Source of the DNA: Planctomycetota bacterium
Lineage (GTDB): Bacteria; Planctomycetota; Phycisphaerae; Phycisphaerales; UBA1924
Assembly (NCBI GenBank): GCA_023432465.1
Contig: JAEYUO010000016.1
Coordinates: forward strand, 18,048 to 82,047
Direction of reading: 5' to 3'
Length of the DNA stretch: 64,000 bases
Position numbers and translations under genes: made by a program
Shown: one piece after another, positions 40,990-50,200 of the stretch
Layout of the letters: each line of letters starts with the position of its first letter
How positions within the stretch are numbered: position 1 is the first letter of the stretch
The notes under the pieces: model-generated
What the model was told of the DNA's origin: nothing
Database searches by the model: none
Seen by the model: only the letters and a program-made list of their open reading frames with translations

Positions 40990-43900
40990 ATGGCGGGCGC
41001 GGCGAAAGGGAAAGAAGCGGGGAAGGCCGCGGCGGATGCTGCCGCGGCGGCCGTACGCGTCCCGCCGGAGAGCCCGCTCGCCGCATGGTTGAACCCGGAT
41101 GGCTCACCAAAGGATTTGGGGAAGGGGTTCGCGCACCTGCACCTGCACAGCGAATACTCGCTGCTGGACGGGGGCAACCGCGTCGACAAGCTGGTGAAGC
41201 GCGTCAAGGAACTGGGGATGTGGTCGGTCGCGGTGACCGATCACGGCAACCTGTTCGGCGCGGCGAGCTTCTATCAGACGGCGAAGGAAGCGGGGATCGT
41301 CCCGATTCTCGGGGTTGAGGCGTATGTGACCCCGCCGGAGCGGACGCGGCAGGACCGGACGTACACGGGCGTTTCCGATGGCGGGTATCACCTGGTGCTG
41401 CTGGCCGAGACGCAGGAGGGCTGGGACAACCTGGTGTACCTGGCGTCGGAGGCGTATCTGACGGGCTTTTACTTCAAGCCTCGGATTGATCGGGAGATTC
41501 TGGGGAGGCACAGCGCGGGGTTGATCGCGATCAACGGGCACCTGGGGAGCGAGATCGGCGACCACCTGCTGAGCTTTGAGCGGACGGGGGACAGCAAATG
41601 GTGGGACAAGGCGCTTGAGAGCGCGGTGTGGCACCGCGACACCTTTGGTGTTGATGCGGCCGCGCCGCGGTTCTTCATCGAACTCCAGCACCATGTGCCG
41701 GAGCAGAACTCGATCAACAAGCACCTTGTGCGGCTGGCGCGGGAGGTCGGCGCTCCGCTGGTGTGCGACAACGATTCGCACTTCCTGAAGGCGGAGGATC
41801 ACGATGCGCACGACACGCTGATCTGCATCTCGATGGGGAAGGTGAAGCACGATTCGGAACGGCTGCGCTACCCGGAGGAGCTGTACGTCAAGTCGCCGCA
41901 GGAGATGCGGGAGATCTTTGAAGAGCAGTATGTCGGCGGGGATTGGCAGCAGATCGGGCACGAAGCCCTGGACAACACGCTGAAGATCGCGGCGCGGTGT
42001 GCGCTGGGCGGGGCGAAGCCGCCGATCGGTCAGAATCACGCGCCGATGGTGCGGGTGCAGAGAAAGAGAGCGGAAGAGCAGCAGAGCAGCAGAGCAGCAG
42101 ACAAGAAGAAGGCAAAGGAGGGTGGTGCGGCGGACGAGTGGGCGGATATGCCCGCGTGGGATGAGCCGCGGTTTGCGGGCGATCTGACTGCGTGGTTCGA
42201 GGCGTACTGCAACGAGTTTGAAGTGGTTCCGCTGCGGATCGATGATGATGCCTCGGCCGATGAACGGGCGCGGATCAACACGGAAGCGAAGGCGGAGTGC
42301 GACCGCGCGCTGCGGATGCTCTCGGAGGCCGGGCTGGTGTGGAGGTATGGGCCGCAGGAGGATGGCGAGAGCCGCGGCGATATCCGCGCGCGGCTTGACC
42401 GCGAGCTGACGATCCTGTGCGACAAGAACATCGCGGCGTACTTCCTGATCGTGTGGGACTTTGTGAACTGGGGCCGGCAGCACGGCATCCCCGCGAATGC
42501 CCGTGGCTCGGGCGTGGGCACGATGGTGGGCTATGTGCTGGGGTTGTCCAACGCGTGCCCGGTGCGGTACGGCCTGCTGTTTGAGCGGTTCACCGATCCT
42601 GACCGCAGCGAGTATCCGGATATCGATATCGATCTGTGTCAGGAGGGGCGCGCATCGGTTATTGATTTCGTGCGCCGCAAGTATGGCCATGTGGCGCAGA
42701 TCATCACGTTCGGGACGCTTAAGGCCCGTGCGGCGATCCGCGATGTGGCGCGGGTGCTGGCCATCCCGCTCCCGGTCGCGGACAGGATCGCAAAGCTGGT
42801 GCCCGAGCAACTCAACATCACGCTCGACGATGCGCTGGAGCAGGAGCCGGAACTCAGGAAGATCTACGAGGGGGATTCGGGCGCGATCGAGAAGCTGCAC
42901 CTGAATCTTCCGCCGGGCCAGCGTGCGGAGGCGGACACGCTCCGCGCGCTCATCGAGAACGCGCGGACGATCGAGGGGCAGGCTCGCCATGCGAGCGTTC
43001 ACGCCGCGGGCGTGATTGTGGCGACCCGGCCGCTGCACGAGATCGTGCCGCTGTACAAGCAGTCCGGCGCGGAAGCTCATGAGGTGGTCACGCAGTGGGA
43101 CGGGCCTACCTGTGAGAAAGTGGGCCTGCTGAAGATGGACTTCCTCGGCCTGCGGACGCTGAGCGTGATCGAGCGGGCGAAGAAGCTGATCCGGGAGACG
43201 CTGAGCGAGGAGGAGATCTGGAAGGCGGTAGGGAAGACCCGTCCGACAACCAATGGATTGCAGTCCATGGGTTCTGTGCACCCGCTCGATCTGGAGCGGC
43301 TGACGTACGACGACCCAAGGGTGTTCGAGTTGTTTGCGCGGGCGGACACGACGGGCGTGTTCCAGTTCGAGTCGGGAGGCATGCGGCGGTTGCTGGTCGA
43401 TATGCGTCCCGACAGGCTCGAGGACCTGATCGCGGCCAACGCGTTGTTCCGTCCGGGCCCGATGGACCTGATCCCCGACTACAACCGGCGGAAGCACGGC
43501 CAGGCGGAGGTGCCCAAGGTTCACCCGATCGTGGACAAGTACACCGCCGAGACGTACGGCGTCATGGTGTATCAGGAGCAGGTCATGCAGATCGTGCACG
43601 GCCTGGGCGGCATCAAGCTGCGCGATGCGTACTCGCTCATCAAGAACATCGGCAAGAAGAAGTACGACAAGATCGACAAGGAGCGTCCGAAGTTCGTGGA
43701 GGGCGCGCAGAAGCAGGGCCTCACGAAGCAGTCGGCCGATGAGCTGTTCGAGCTCATCCTCAAGTTCGCCGGCTACGGCTTCAACAAGAGCCACTCGACC
43801 GGGTACGCGATCGTCGCGTACCAGACGGCCTATCTGAAGACGTACTTTCCGAACCAGTACATGGCGGCGTTCCTGACCTTCGAGAGCCAGGCGCAGAAGG

Positions 43901-45411
43901 TTGCGGACTGGATCCCGTATGTCGAGGATTGCAAGACGACCCGCTACCTCAACGGCAAGGTCGGGGTGGAGGTGCGCCCGCCGGATGTGAACCTCTCTCA
44001 ATCCGACTTCGGTGTCGTGTTTGACCCGGGCGAGCCGCAGGATGCGCTGCACGGGCACGTGCGGTTCGGCCTCAAGGCGATCAAGGGCGCGGGCGACCGC
44101 GCGATCGCGGCCATCGTGGAGGAACGTGAGAGCGGGAAGAAGCGGTTCAGCTCGCTCTTTGATTTCTGCGAGCGCGTCATGGCGAGACTGGCCACGCAGG
44201 CCGCGACCTCGGCGGCCAATGGCACGGGGAGCGGCGGGACAGCGAACCTGCTGAACAAGACGACGCTCGAGTCGCTCATCAAGTGCGGAGCGATGGACTC
44301 GCTGCACGAGCCGGATGGCCGCTCGCTGCGCGCCGCCATGACCGCCAGTCTCGAATCCGCCATGGGCTCGGCCCAGAAGGTCGCGCAGGACAAGGCCGCG
44401 GGACAGGGCGGGCTGTTCATGGGAGGCGGAACGGAGAAGGCGGCGCCGCGCGAAGGCTCGCTCTTGGCGAAGGCGACGCCGTGGAGCGAGAGCGAGACGC
44501 TCGCCAAGGAGAAGGAAGTCCTGGGGTTCTATGTCTCCAGTCATCCGCTGGAAGAGTGGAGCGCGTGGACCAAGGTGTTCGTGACCGCCGGATGCGATGC
44601 GTCCAAGGCGCTTCCTCACGACTCGCGCGTGGTGCTGGCGGGGCTTGTGAGTTCCGTTCGCACGCTGATCGTGAAGACCGGGCGGAGCGCGGGGCAGAAG
44701 ATGGCGATCGTGCGGCTCGAGGATCAGGGCGGGTCGGTTGAGATCGTGCTGTTCGCGGACCGGTACGCGCAGTTTGAGGCGACCGTGCAGCCGGGGAACC
44801 CGGTGTTTGTGGTGGGGCGCATGGATCGATCGCGCGCGGGTGGCGCGAGCACAGATGGACCGGGGGGAGGACTGGGCGGCGGGAGCGACGATGACCCCGG
44901 CTCATCCGGCGGGAGGCCGGGCGGTGGAGGCGGTCAGCAGAACAGCGTTCAGGTGATCGTGGATCGTGTTGTTCCGATCGATGGTGTGCCGCTCATGCCG
45001 GGGAAGCTGTGGGTCCGCCTGGATGCCGAGAGACTCAATGGCGACGGCTCGCGGACACTGAAGGAACTGGCCGCGATTGTTCGAGGCGAATCGCTCGGTG
45101 GCGGGGACGAACGACTCGCGGCCGCGGGCCCGTTGCCGACGCTGTCGGCCGAGGACCGCGCGACGGCGTTCCCCATGGACATCGTGGTCGATCTCCCGGA
45201 GCAGCGCATCCGGCTGGAGGCCTCGCCGCACATGCGTGTCCGGCTTTCTGCGTCGATGGTTGCCGAGTTGACTCGTCGGCTGGGCGACGGATGCGTCCGC
45301 GTCGTCGGGGGCGTGACCGTCGAGACGATGAACGGCCGCGGCGGGAACGGGGGGGGGAAGCCGTGGATGAAGAAGGGCAATGGCGCTATGCCGGCCGGTA
45401 CAAGGCGGTAG
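40990..45411 (+). CDS. dnaE: DNA polymerase III alpha subunit (oversized)
   Basis: A 1473-residue replicative polymerase, some 300 residues longer than typical DnaE. The PHP domain starts at about 48 (FAHLHLHSEYSLLDG). The catalytic core has the aspartates in YPDIDIDLCQEGR (about 541-553), GSGVGTMVGYVLGL and FNKSHSTGYAIVAYQTAYLK. Tandem HhH and an OB-fold (about 1215-1290, VVLAGLVSSVRTLIVKTG) follow. Extra length comes from a basic N-terminus, an insert at about 357-395 encoded partly by an 8-nt tandem repeat, a Gly/Asp-rich loop after the OB-fold (about 1285-1320) and a C-terminal domain ending in a Gly-rich tail. An alpha-subunit type without a proofreading domain is implied. Confidence 0.96.
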   Translation: MAGAAKGKEAGKAAADAAAAAVRVPPESPLAAWLNPDGSPKDLGKGFAHLHLHSEYSLLDGGNRVDKLVKRVKELGMWSVAVTDHGNLFGAASFYQTAKEAGIVPILGVEAYVTPPERTRQDRTYTGVSDGGYHLVLLAETQEGWDNLVYLASEAYLTGFYFKPRIDREILGRHSAGLIAINGHLGSEIGDHLLSFERTGDSKWWDKALESAVWHRDTFGVDAAAPRFFIELQHHVPEQNSINKHLVRLAREVGAPLVCDNDSHFLKAEDHDAHDTLICISMGKVKHDSERLRYPEELYVKSPQEMREIFEEQYVGGDWQQIGHEALDNTLKIAARCALGGAKPPIGQNHAPMVRVQRKRAEEQQSSRAADKKKAKEGGAADEWADMPAWDEPRFAGDLTAWFEAYCNEFEVVPLRIDDDASADERARINTEAKAECDRALRMLSEAGLVWRYGPQEDGESRGDIRARLDRELTILCDKNIAAYFLIVWDFVNWGRQHGIPANARGSGVGTMVGYVLGLSNACPVRYGLLFERFTDPDRSEYPDIDIDLCQEGRASVIDFVRRKYGHVAQIITFGTLKARAAIRDVARVLAIPLPVADRIAKLVPEQLNITLDDALEQEPELRKIYEGDSGAIEKLHLNLPPGQRAEADTLRALIENARTIEGQARHASVHAAGVIVATRPLHEIVPLYKQSGAEAHEVVTQWDGPTCEKVGLLKMDFLGLRTLSVIERAKKLIRETLSEEEIWKAVGKTRPTTNGLQSMGSVHPLDLERLTYDDPRVFELFARADTTGVFQFESGGMRRLLVDMRPDRLEDLIAANALFRPGPMDLIPDYNRRKHGQAEVPKVHPIVDKYTAETYGVMVYQEQVMQIVHGLGGIKLRDAYSLIKNIGKKKYDKIDKERPKFVEGAQKQGLTKQSADELFELILKFAGYGFNKSHSTGYAIVAYQTAYLKTYFPNQYMAAFLTFESQAQKVADWIPYVEDCKTTRYLNGKVGVEVRPPDVNLSQSDFGVVFDPGEPQDALHGHVRFGLKAIKGAGDRAIAAIVEERESGKKRFSSLFDFCERVMARLATQAATSAANGTGSGGTANLLNKTTLESLIKCGAMDSLHEPDGRSLRAAMTASLESAMGSAQKVAQDKAAGQGGLFMGGGTEKAAPREGSLLAKATPWSESETLAKEKEVLGFYVSSHPLEEWSAWTKVFVTAGCDASKALPHDSRVVLAGLVSSVRTLIVKTGRSAGQKMAIVRLEDQGGSVEIVLFADRYAQFEATVQPGNPVFVVGRMDRSRAGGASTDGPGGGLGGGSDDDPGSSGGRPGGGGGQQNSVQVIVDRVVPIDGVPLMPGKLWVRLDAERLNGDGSRTLKELAAIVRGESLGGGDERLAAAGPLPTLSAEDRATAFPMDIVVDLPEQRIRLEASPHMRVRLSASMVAELTRRLGDGCVRVVGGVTVETMNGRGGNGGGKPWMKKGNGAMPAGTRR
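42077..42100 (+). repeat. In-frame 8-nt tandem repeat in dnaE
   Basis: Three exact copies of AGCAGCAG, flanked by purine-rich sequence, encode parts of EEQQSSRAAD inside the polymerase. Because the period is 8, three units preserve the reading frame. The same unit ends the HIT gene at 35601-35632. Confidence 0.82.
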
Positions 45412-45439
45412 CGTTCGCGCTGCCGTGCCCTTGAGTGGC

Positions 45440-45991
45440 TCAGCGGCTCAGCCGGAAAACGTCGCTCAGCTCAGATTCCGCGGATTCTCTGTCCGTGAAG
45501 AACGACACGCGGATCGTCGGCGACACGGTGCCGGCCCCGCCTTCACCATCACGCCAGTCCAGCAGCCATCGCGGCAGCCCGCCCAGCGAAAGGGTGTAGG
45601 TCCGCGTGACCAGGCCGTCATAGTGCCGCGCGTTCTCCTCAGGCGATGAAAGATCCGTCCGCCACACAAGGTCCTGAATCTGAGAGCCGTCGGCGAACTC
45701 CGATCCCGGTCGGAAGAGCTCGACTCGGGCGATTCCCAGCGCTCGGACCGGCTGGGCATAGGCATCGCGCAACTCGAAGTGGCAGACGATCACCGGATTC
45801 GCCGCGGCATCGACGCCTATCCGTGTCAGGGGGTGAATCGCCAATCGCTCCGGGTTGAGGGCGCCGCCGGGCAAAGAACCGTTGCCGCCGGTGTGCCCGC
45901 CACCGGCGCAGCTCATGGGCATGCAGGCCATCGGCGCGGCGATGGCGCACAGGCAGAGCAGAACCAGTCGCGGTGTGCCGCGGTCAGACAT
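45440..45991 (-). CDS. Probable lipoprotein, unknown function
   Basis: A 183-residue protein with a basic-hydrophobic N-terminus (LVLLCLCAIAAPMACMPMSCAGGG) whose PMSC-A end could be a lipobox, or else an ordinary signal peptide. The mature part is rich in beta-strand-like sequence (NPVIVCHFELRDAYAQPVRALGIARVELF) and resembles no family I know. It is convergent with dnaE, 28 nt apart, and may be a trailing gene of the downstream signalling operon's opposite side only by position. Confidence 0.6.
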   Translation of the reverse strand: MSDRGTPRLVLLCLCAIAAPMACMPMSCAGGGHTGGNGSLPGGALNPERLAIHPLTRIGVDAAANPVIVCHFELRDAYAQPVRALGIARVELFRPGSEFADGSQIQDLVWRTDLSSPEENARHYDGLVTRTYTLSLGGLPRWLLDWRDGEGGAGTVSPTIRVSFFTDRESAESELSDVFRLSR

Positions 45992-46106
45992 CGGGGGAGT
46001 TTACGGTCGGTGTCCCCGCCGAGAAGCGGGCACACGCGGCAATCGTCGTTGCGGGGACTGTGAACCGGCGCTTGGGTGAGGTCGGCGTGTCCGCCGGACT
46101 CCGGGC

Positions 46107-47327
46107 TCAGGCCGCCAGATCCTCGTCATCACACTCCGGCGGGTCGCCGATGCAGCCCCATTTGTCCTTGGGCAGGTGGCGGTGGTGGACGTGGATGACG
46201 CGGGCGAGTTGGCTGGCGAAGAGCTCGCCGATGGTCTTGAGCTGATCAACCAGCAGCGGCCCGAATGGGGACAGCCGGTCGCGGAAGAGCATGACGATGG
46301 CCAGGACCTCGGTATCGTGGCGGCAGGCAAAGCCGATCACCCCGGAGTCGCCCAGCCATGCCGAGTCGCCGCCGGCGAAGTCCTCAAGGCGACGGGCATC
46401 GGGCAACTGCACGATGGAGTCGGTCTTCTCGAACTTGGGCGCAACGGTGTTGGCCATATGGTCGAGGAGCATGTCCACCGTTTCCTTCGGACAGTCATAG
46501 TTGACGTACGCGCCGAGGGAGTAGTCCCCGCTCGTGGTCGGGAGGAACACCGCCGCGTTCGTGGGCCCGGAACGGGCGAGCACGAACTCGAGGGTGGACC
46601 GAAGCAACTGCTCGATATCGAGCTCGTGCTTGATCAGGGTCTTGAACTCGGTTGCGGTGGTGACCTGGTTCATAGCGGCAGCGCACTCCATGTTGCCGCC
46701 AACCTGATCGGTGCAATTCCCGGGTGTCTGTCGTGCTCGGGGTGTGGTCATCTGCATGTCCCGACCATACAGACGGTCCAGTCTTCGCATCCGTCGTCCT
46801 CCGCGCGCACGCGCCACGTGCGAAGAACGCAAACCCGCTGCGCCCAGCAGAAAACGCGAGAGTTCATGGACGCGCAAGTTCCGCGCGATGACGTCGCGGC
46901 AGCCATTCGCGGCTGCCTGCGCGACCAAGTTTGTGTCCGCGCGCTTGGCCGCCAGAACCACACCCGCTCCGCGCTTGGCGAGCTCGGCCACCAGTTGAAG
47001 CGATGCGTCGGCGCACGACGCATGATCGATCAATGCGGCGTGGATGCGAAGGCGTTGGCCGCGTTCGCTGCCGGCAATGATGGAGATGGCCTCCGTCACA
47101 TCTCGTGCGAGCAGGCATGTTGCCCGCCCGCTCAGGGCGCGTGTCGCCTTGGCCGCGAGTGCGGGGCTGTCCGTGACGACCAGCACCCGGGGCTCGCCCT
47201 TGAGGAGTTCCCGGTCCGGCGAGCTCTGCCTGGGCTTGATCTCCACCGTTCCGAGCTGCGAGCCAGCAAGGCCGCGAGCGGATGGATTGCCGACAGGGTC
47301 TTCGGACGGGTGAGTTGCTCGAGTCAT
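46107..47327 (-). CDS. Degenerate receiver-GAF signalling protein
   Basis: A 406-residue protein. Residues 45-165 look like a response-regulator receiver: strands RVLVVTDS and AALIDHASC put an Asp (101) at the phospho-site, but the first acidic pair is reduced to TD and the conserved Lys before the last helix is missing (VIARNL). Residues about 225-375 form a GAF domain (STLEFVLARSGPTNAAVFLP to LLVDQLKTIGELFASQLARV). The last 25 residues contain Cys/His/Asp-rich KWGCIGDPPECDDEDL. The ATG at 47327 has GAGGAG upstream. It lies 43 nt after the HDOD-kinase gene on the same strand and is probably its partner. Confidence 0.8.
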   Translation of the reverse strand: MTRATHPSEDPVGNPSARGLAGSQLGTVEIKPRQSSPDRELLKGEPRVLVVTDSPALAAKATRALSGRATCLLARDVTEAISIIAGSERGQRLRIHAALIDHASCADASLQLVAELAKRGAGVVLAAKRADTNLVAQAAANGCRDVIARNLRVHELSRFLLGAAGLRSSHVARARGGRRMRRLDRLYGRDMQMTTPRARQTPGNCTDQVGGNMECAAAMNQVTTATEFKTLIKHELDIEQLLRSTLEFVLARSGPTNAAVFLPTTSGDYSLGAYVNYDCPKETVDMLLDHMANTVAPKFEKTDSIVQLPDARRLEDFAGGDSAWLGDSGVIGFACRHDTEVLAIVMLFRDRLSPFGPLLVDQLKTIGELFASQLARVIHVHHRHLPKDKWGCIGDPPECDDEDLAA

Positions 47328-47370
47328 GGAGCTGCTCCTCGTATGTGTGTGGGGAGTATGTGGATCCGCA

Positions 47371-49263
47371 TCAGGCTGCACGCTGCACGCCCTGGCCCGC
47401 GGCGACGACCGGCGCGACATCGCGCAGGAGTTGTGATGTACCCGGCTCGCGCGCCCAGCGATAGTCGGGGAGGACGACCGTGACGCTTGTGCCCCGCCCG
47501 TGCTTGCTTGCCAGCAGGATCTCGCCCCCGTGCAGGGAGATGAGCCGGTGCGCGAGCGCGAGCCCCAGCCCCGGCTGTCTGCCCGCGGGCTTCTCGGAGA
47601 AGAACGGATCGACCGCATGCTCAAGCGCGTGCTCGCTCATGCCCGCGCCGTCATCCACGATCTGAATCAACAGCCGAGAGGGCTCGGTCGGGTCTTCCTG
47701 GACGCGGACCTCGACCGGCGAGCGCGGCGACGCTTCGATCGCGTTCACCACAATCTCCGTGATGGCGTCGATCAGCATCCCCGAATCCACACGGGCGGTA
47801 TCCAGTCCTTCAGCCAGCGTCAGCTTCACCCCCAGCACGCCCGAGGGTCCCGCCTTGCCGGCGCAGCGCACCTTGGCACGCTTGATGACCTCGTCCATCA
47901 CCGATGCGAGGTTGGTGGGCCGCCAGTCGGGCCGCGGCGGATTGGCGATCCGGTGAAGCCGGGTGACCAGGTCACTGAGCCTGCCGGCGGCATCGACGAT
48001 CGCCTGGGCGGTCTGCCGGTCATAGTCCTCGCGGAGGCGCGACAGCAGGGCCTGTCCGCGGCCGGAGATCACGGTCAGCGGGTTGTTCAGTTCATGGGCT
48101 GCGCCAGCGGTCATCTCGCCCAGCCGGACCATTGCGCGAGACTCGGCGAGCTGCTGCTGCGCCTCGCCGAGGGCGCGGTTGGCTTCGCCGAGCTCCTGAT
48201 TCAGCCGACCGAGCCGCGCATTCGCACGCAGGATCGACTCGATGAGCAGTTGCTGGCTGGGTTCCTCGCCGAGGCCAAGGTCGCGGCATCGGGCGCTCGT
48301 GGCTTCGTACAGCCGCGCGACCATGCCGTCGATCCGCTCAACATCCAGCCCCATCTTCTCCGCAAGCTCGCGGTCATCAGGGCTGGCGGCCATGTTGCCC
48401 GACCAGCCCAGGCCCAGGCGGCGGCAGAGAGCATCGGCAACGCCGACGATGCCCACGACGCGGCGGCACTCGATCTCCGGCAACTGGTCGTAGGGTGTGC
48501 CGTGCAGCTCGACTGCCGAGCGGAGCGTCTCGGGCAGGCCCCAGAGCCTGGCGATGTGCGCACCCGCCGCATGATGATCCATCCCGAGGATCGGACGCTC
48601 GAAGTCCGCGATATTCCCCATGCGCGTCTCGGTCAGGTCGATCACCCTGGCATACGCCCGCGGGAGCACGACCTCGAGCGCGAGCTTGCCGATGTCGTGG
48701 ATGAGGCCGCAGACGAACAGCTCTTCGGGATGCAGGTCCGGCTCGGGGAGTTCCCGCGCGATCAGTTCGGCCGCGCATGCCACCGCGATGGAGTGCTGCC
48801 AGAAGCCCACGCGGTTGAAGCCGGTGTTCGTGGCGGCGGCGGAGCCCGACTTACCGGTCGCGGCGGGCTTCTTGGGCAGGTTGGCCGTCCAATCGAAGAT
48901 CGCGACACTGAGCACCAGCGACCGGACCGCATCGAGCCCGAGCATGACCACCGCCATCTCGACCGTGGTGATCGGGTGCCGTGTTCGGTTTGCCGCGCGC
49001 CGGCAGAGCGAGAGCAGGCGGGCGGTCAGCGTGGGGTCGGACTCGATGAGCCGAACAATCTCGCGCAGGTCAGGCTCTTCCTGAGCGCCGAGCTGCAGGA
49101 GCCGGGCCGCGACGGTGGGGAGGGTGGGCAGGCCGGCAAGCTCGCGGAGAACCAGTTCGGTGCGGCGGGAGAGGAGCGGGTCCATGAGGAAACCGGGCCC
49201 GGCACCGCGCCCGCGGGCCGGTCCGAACGATTCAGCCCTGCTTCTTGGACGCGGATGCGCCAT
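47371..49263 (-). CDS. HDOD-histidine kinase
   Basis: A 630-residue soluble kinase. Residues about 28-240 are an HDOD domain (LAGLPTLPTVAARLLQL, LVLSVAIFDW, LFVCGLIHDIGKLALEV, where HDIGK is retained unlike many HDODs). A coiled-coil linker (LNQELGEANRALGEAQQQLAES) leads to the dimerisation H-box GAAHELNNPLTVISGRGQ, then a HATPase with N-box (ITEIVVNAIEAS), G1 DDGAGMSE, F PFFSEKP and G2 GLGLALAHRLI. The likely start is 49185 (MDPLLSRR); the 26 preceding residues are Arg/Pro/Gly-rich. Lacking membrane helices, it senses an internal signal. It lies between its response regulator and the GAF protein. Confidence 0.9.
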   Translation of the reverse strand: MAHPRPRSRAESFGPARGRGAGPGFLMDPLLSRRTELVLRELAGLPTLPTVAARLLQLGAQEEPDLREIVRLIESDPTLTARLLSLCRRAANRTRHPITTVEMAVVMLGLDAVRSLVLSVAIFDWTANLPKKPAATGKSGSAAATNTGFNRVGFWQHSIAVACAAELIARELPEPDLHPEELFVCGLIHDIGKLALEVVLPRAYARVIDLTETRMGNIADFERPILGMDHHAAGAHIARLWGLPETLRSAVELHGTPYDQLPEIECRRVVGIVGVADALCRRLGLGWSGNMAASPDDRELAEKMGLDVERIDGMVARLYEATSARCRDLGLGEEPSQQLLIESILRANARLGRLNQELGEANRALGEAQQQLAESRAMVRLGEMTAGAAHELNNPLTVISGRGQALLSRLREDYDRQTAQAIVDAAGRLSDLVTRLHRIANPPRPDWRPTNLASVMDEVIKRAKVRCAGKAGPSGVLGVKLTLAEGLDTARVDSGMLIDAITEIVVNAIEASPRSPVEVRVQEDPTEPSRLLIQIVDDGAGMSEHALEHAVDPFFSEKPAGRQPGLGLALAHRLISLHGGEILLASKHGRGTSVTVVLPDYRWAREPGTSQLLRDVAPVVAAGQGVQRAA

Positions 49264-49333
49264 GTTCGGTGTGTGCTCCCGGCGAGGTGCAAGTTGGACG
49301 GATGTGGACCCGTGCGCGATTGGTGACGGACGC

Positions 49334-49942
49334 TCAGGCGGCCTCGGTCAGCTCGTCGATGCGCTTGAGCAGGTTGCTCACATCGAAGGGCTTGGGCACG
49401 AAGTCGTCCGCGCCGGCCGCGCGGAGCGAATCAATGTCCTCGGGCTTCACCACGCCGGAGACGAAGATGATGCGGGTGTCTTTCAGCTCCTCGTGGGCGC
49501 GGATGCGCTGGCACACCACGTTGCCGTTGACATCAGGAAGCATGTAGTCGAGGATGATCAGGTTCGGCCGGAACTGCTCGGTCAGCAGGCCCGCGTCGTA
49601 CCCTGTCGAGCAGAACTTCACGTCGTAGCGGTCGTTCTTGCCGAGCAGGTCCTTGAACATCTCGATGATCTGGGCATCATCGTCCACGACAAGGATGCGC
49701 GTTGCGCCCTGGTCGAGCGCGCCGACCGGGATGTCGTTGGAGCGCATGAACTTGATCAGCTCAGCGCGCGGAATGCGGCGGAACTTGGAGCCCGGAACGC
49801 GGAAGCCGCCGAGGCGGCCCGCATCGAAGCAGCGGATGATGGTCTGCTGAGAGACCTTGCAGATCTCCGCGGCCTCGCCGGTCGTGAAGATCCGCTTGCT
49901 CGCCCACTCTTTGGTGGTGTGTTGGCCGTTTGTGCCGGGCAT
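49334..49942 (-). CDS. Response regulator: BldC/excisionase-type HTH plus receiver
   Basis: A 202-residue protein with a reversed domain order. Residues about 16-70 are a MerR/excisionase-like winged HTH (FTTGEAAEICKVSQQTIIRC, then GRLGGFRVPGSKFRRIPRAEL). Residues about 82-200 are a complete receiver, with the VVDDD acidic pocket, phospho-acceptor Asp in LIILDYMLPD, Ser in IIFVSG and Lys in PKPF. It heads a probable operon with the HDOD kinase (70 nt downstream) and the receiver-GAF protein. N-terminal DNA-binding with C-terminal receiver is less common than the OmpR/NarL order. Confidence 0.92.
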   Translation of the reverse strand: MPGTNGQHTTKEWASKRIFTTGEAAEICKVSQQTIIRCFDAGRLGGFRVPGSKFRRIPRAELIKFMRSNDIPVGALDQGATRILVVDDDAQIIEMFKDLLGKNDRYDVKFCSTGYDAGLLTEQFRPNLIILDYMLPDVNGNVVCQRIRAHEELKDTRIIFVSGVVKPEDIDSLRAAGADDFVPKPFDVSNLLKRIDELTEAA

Positions 49943-50200
49943 GCGCAGCTTCCCCGAGGACGTGACCGCCGAGATGCGCGCCGACCTTCGACGCTTGCCC
50001 GCGCGGTACAGATTGCCGAGCCGTCTATCGACGCCCAGATTGCCAGACTTGACGGCACAGATTCACAGCCGCGGCCGATGCCCCGGGAAGATCGGCACTC
50101 CCCGCGCTCCCGGGGGGACCCGTGCCAATCCCCAAGCCCGGACCGCCTCGGCTGGGCGTTACACTGGCCCCGAGACCCACTCACCCGCTCGGAGACGCCC

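Noticed and set aside
41104..44619. Open frame of 1171 codons on the minus strand
   Set aside because: It is antisense to dnaE in a G+C-rich gene where reverse frames lack stops; the translation is Arg/His/Leu-rich without motifs.
47500..49326. Open frame of 608 codons on the plus strand
   Set aside because: Antisense to the HDOD-kinase with its clear HATPase motifs.
49115..50200. Upstream extension of the GH2 frame
   Set aside because: Overlaps the response regulator on the other strand and precedes a signal peptide with its own ribosome site at 50201.
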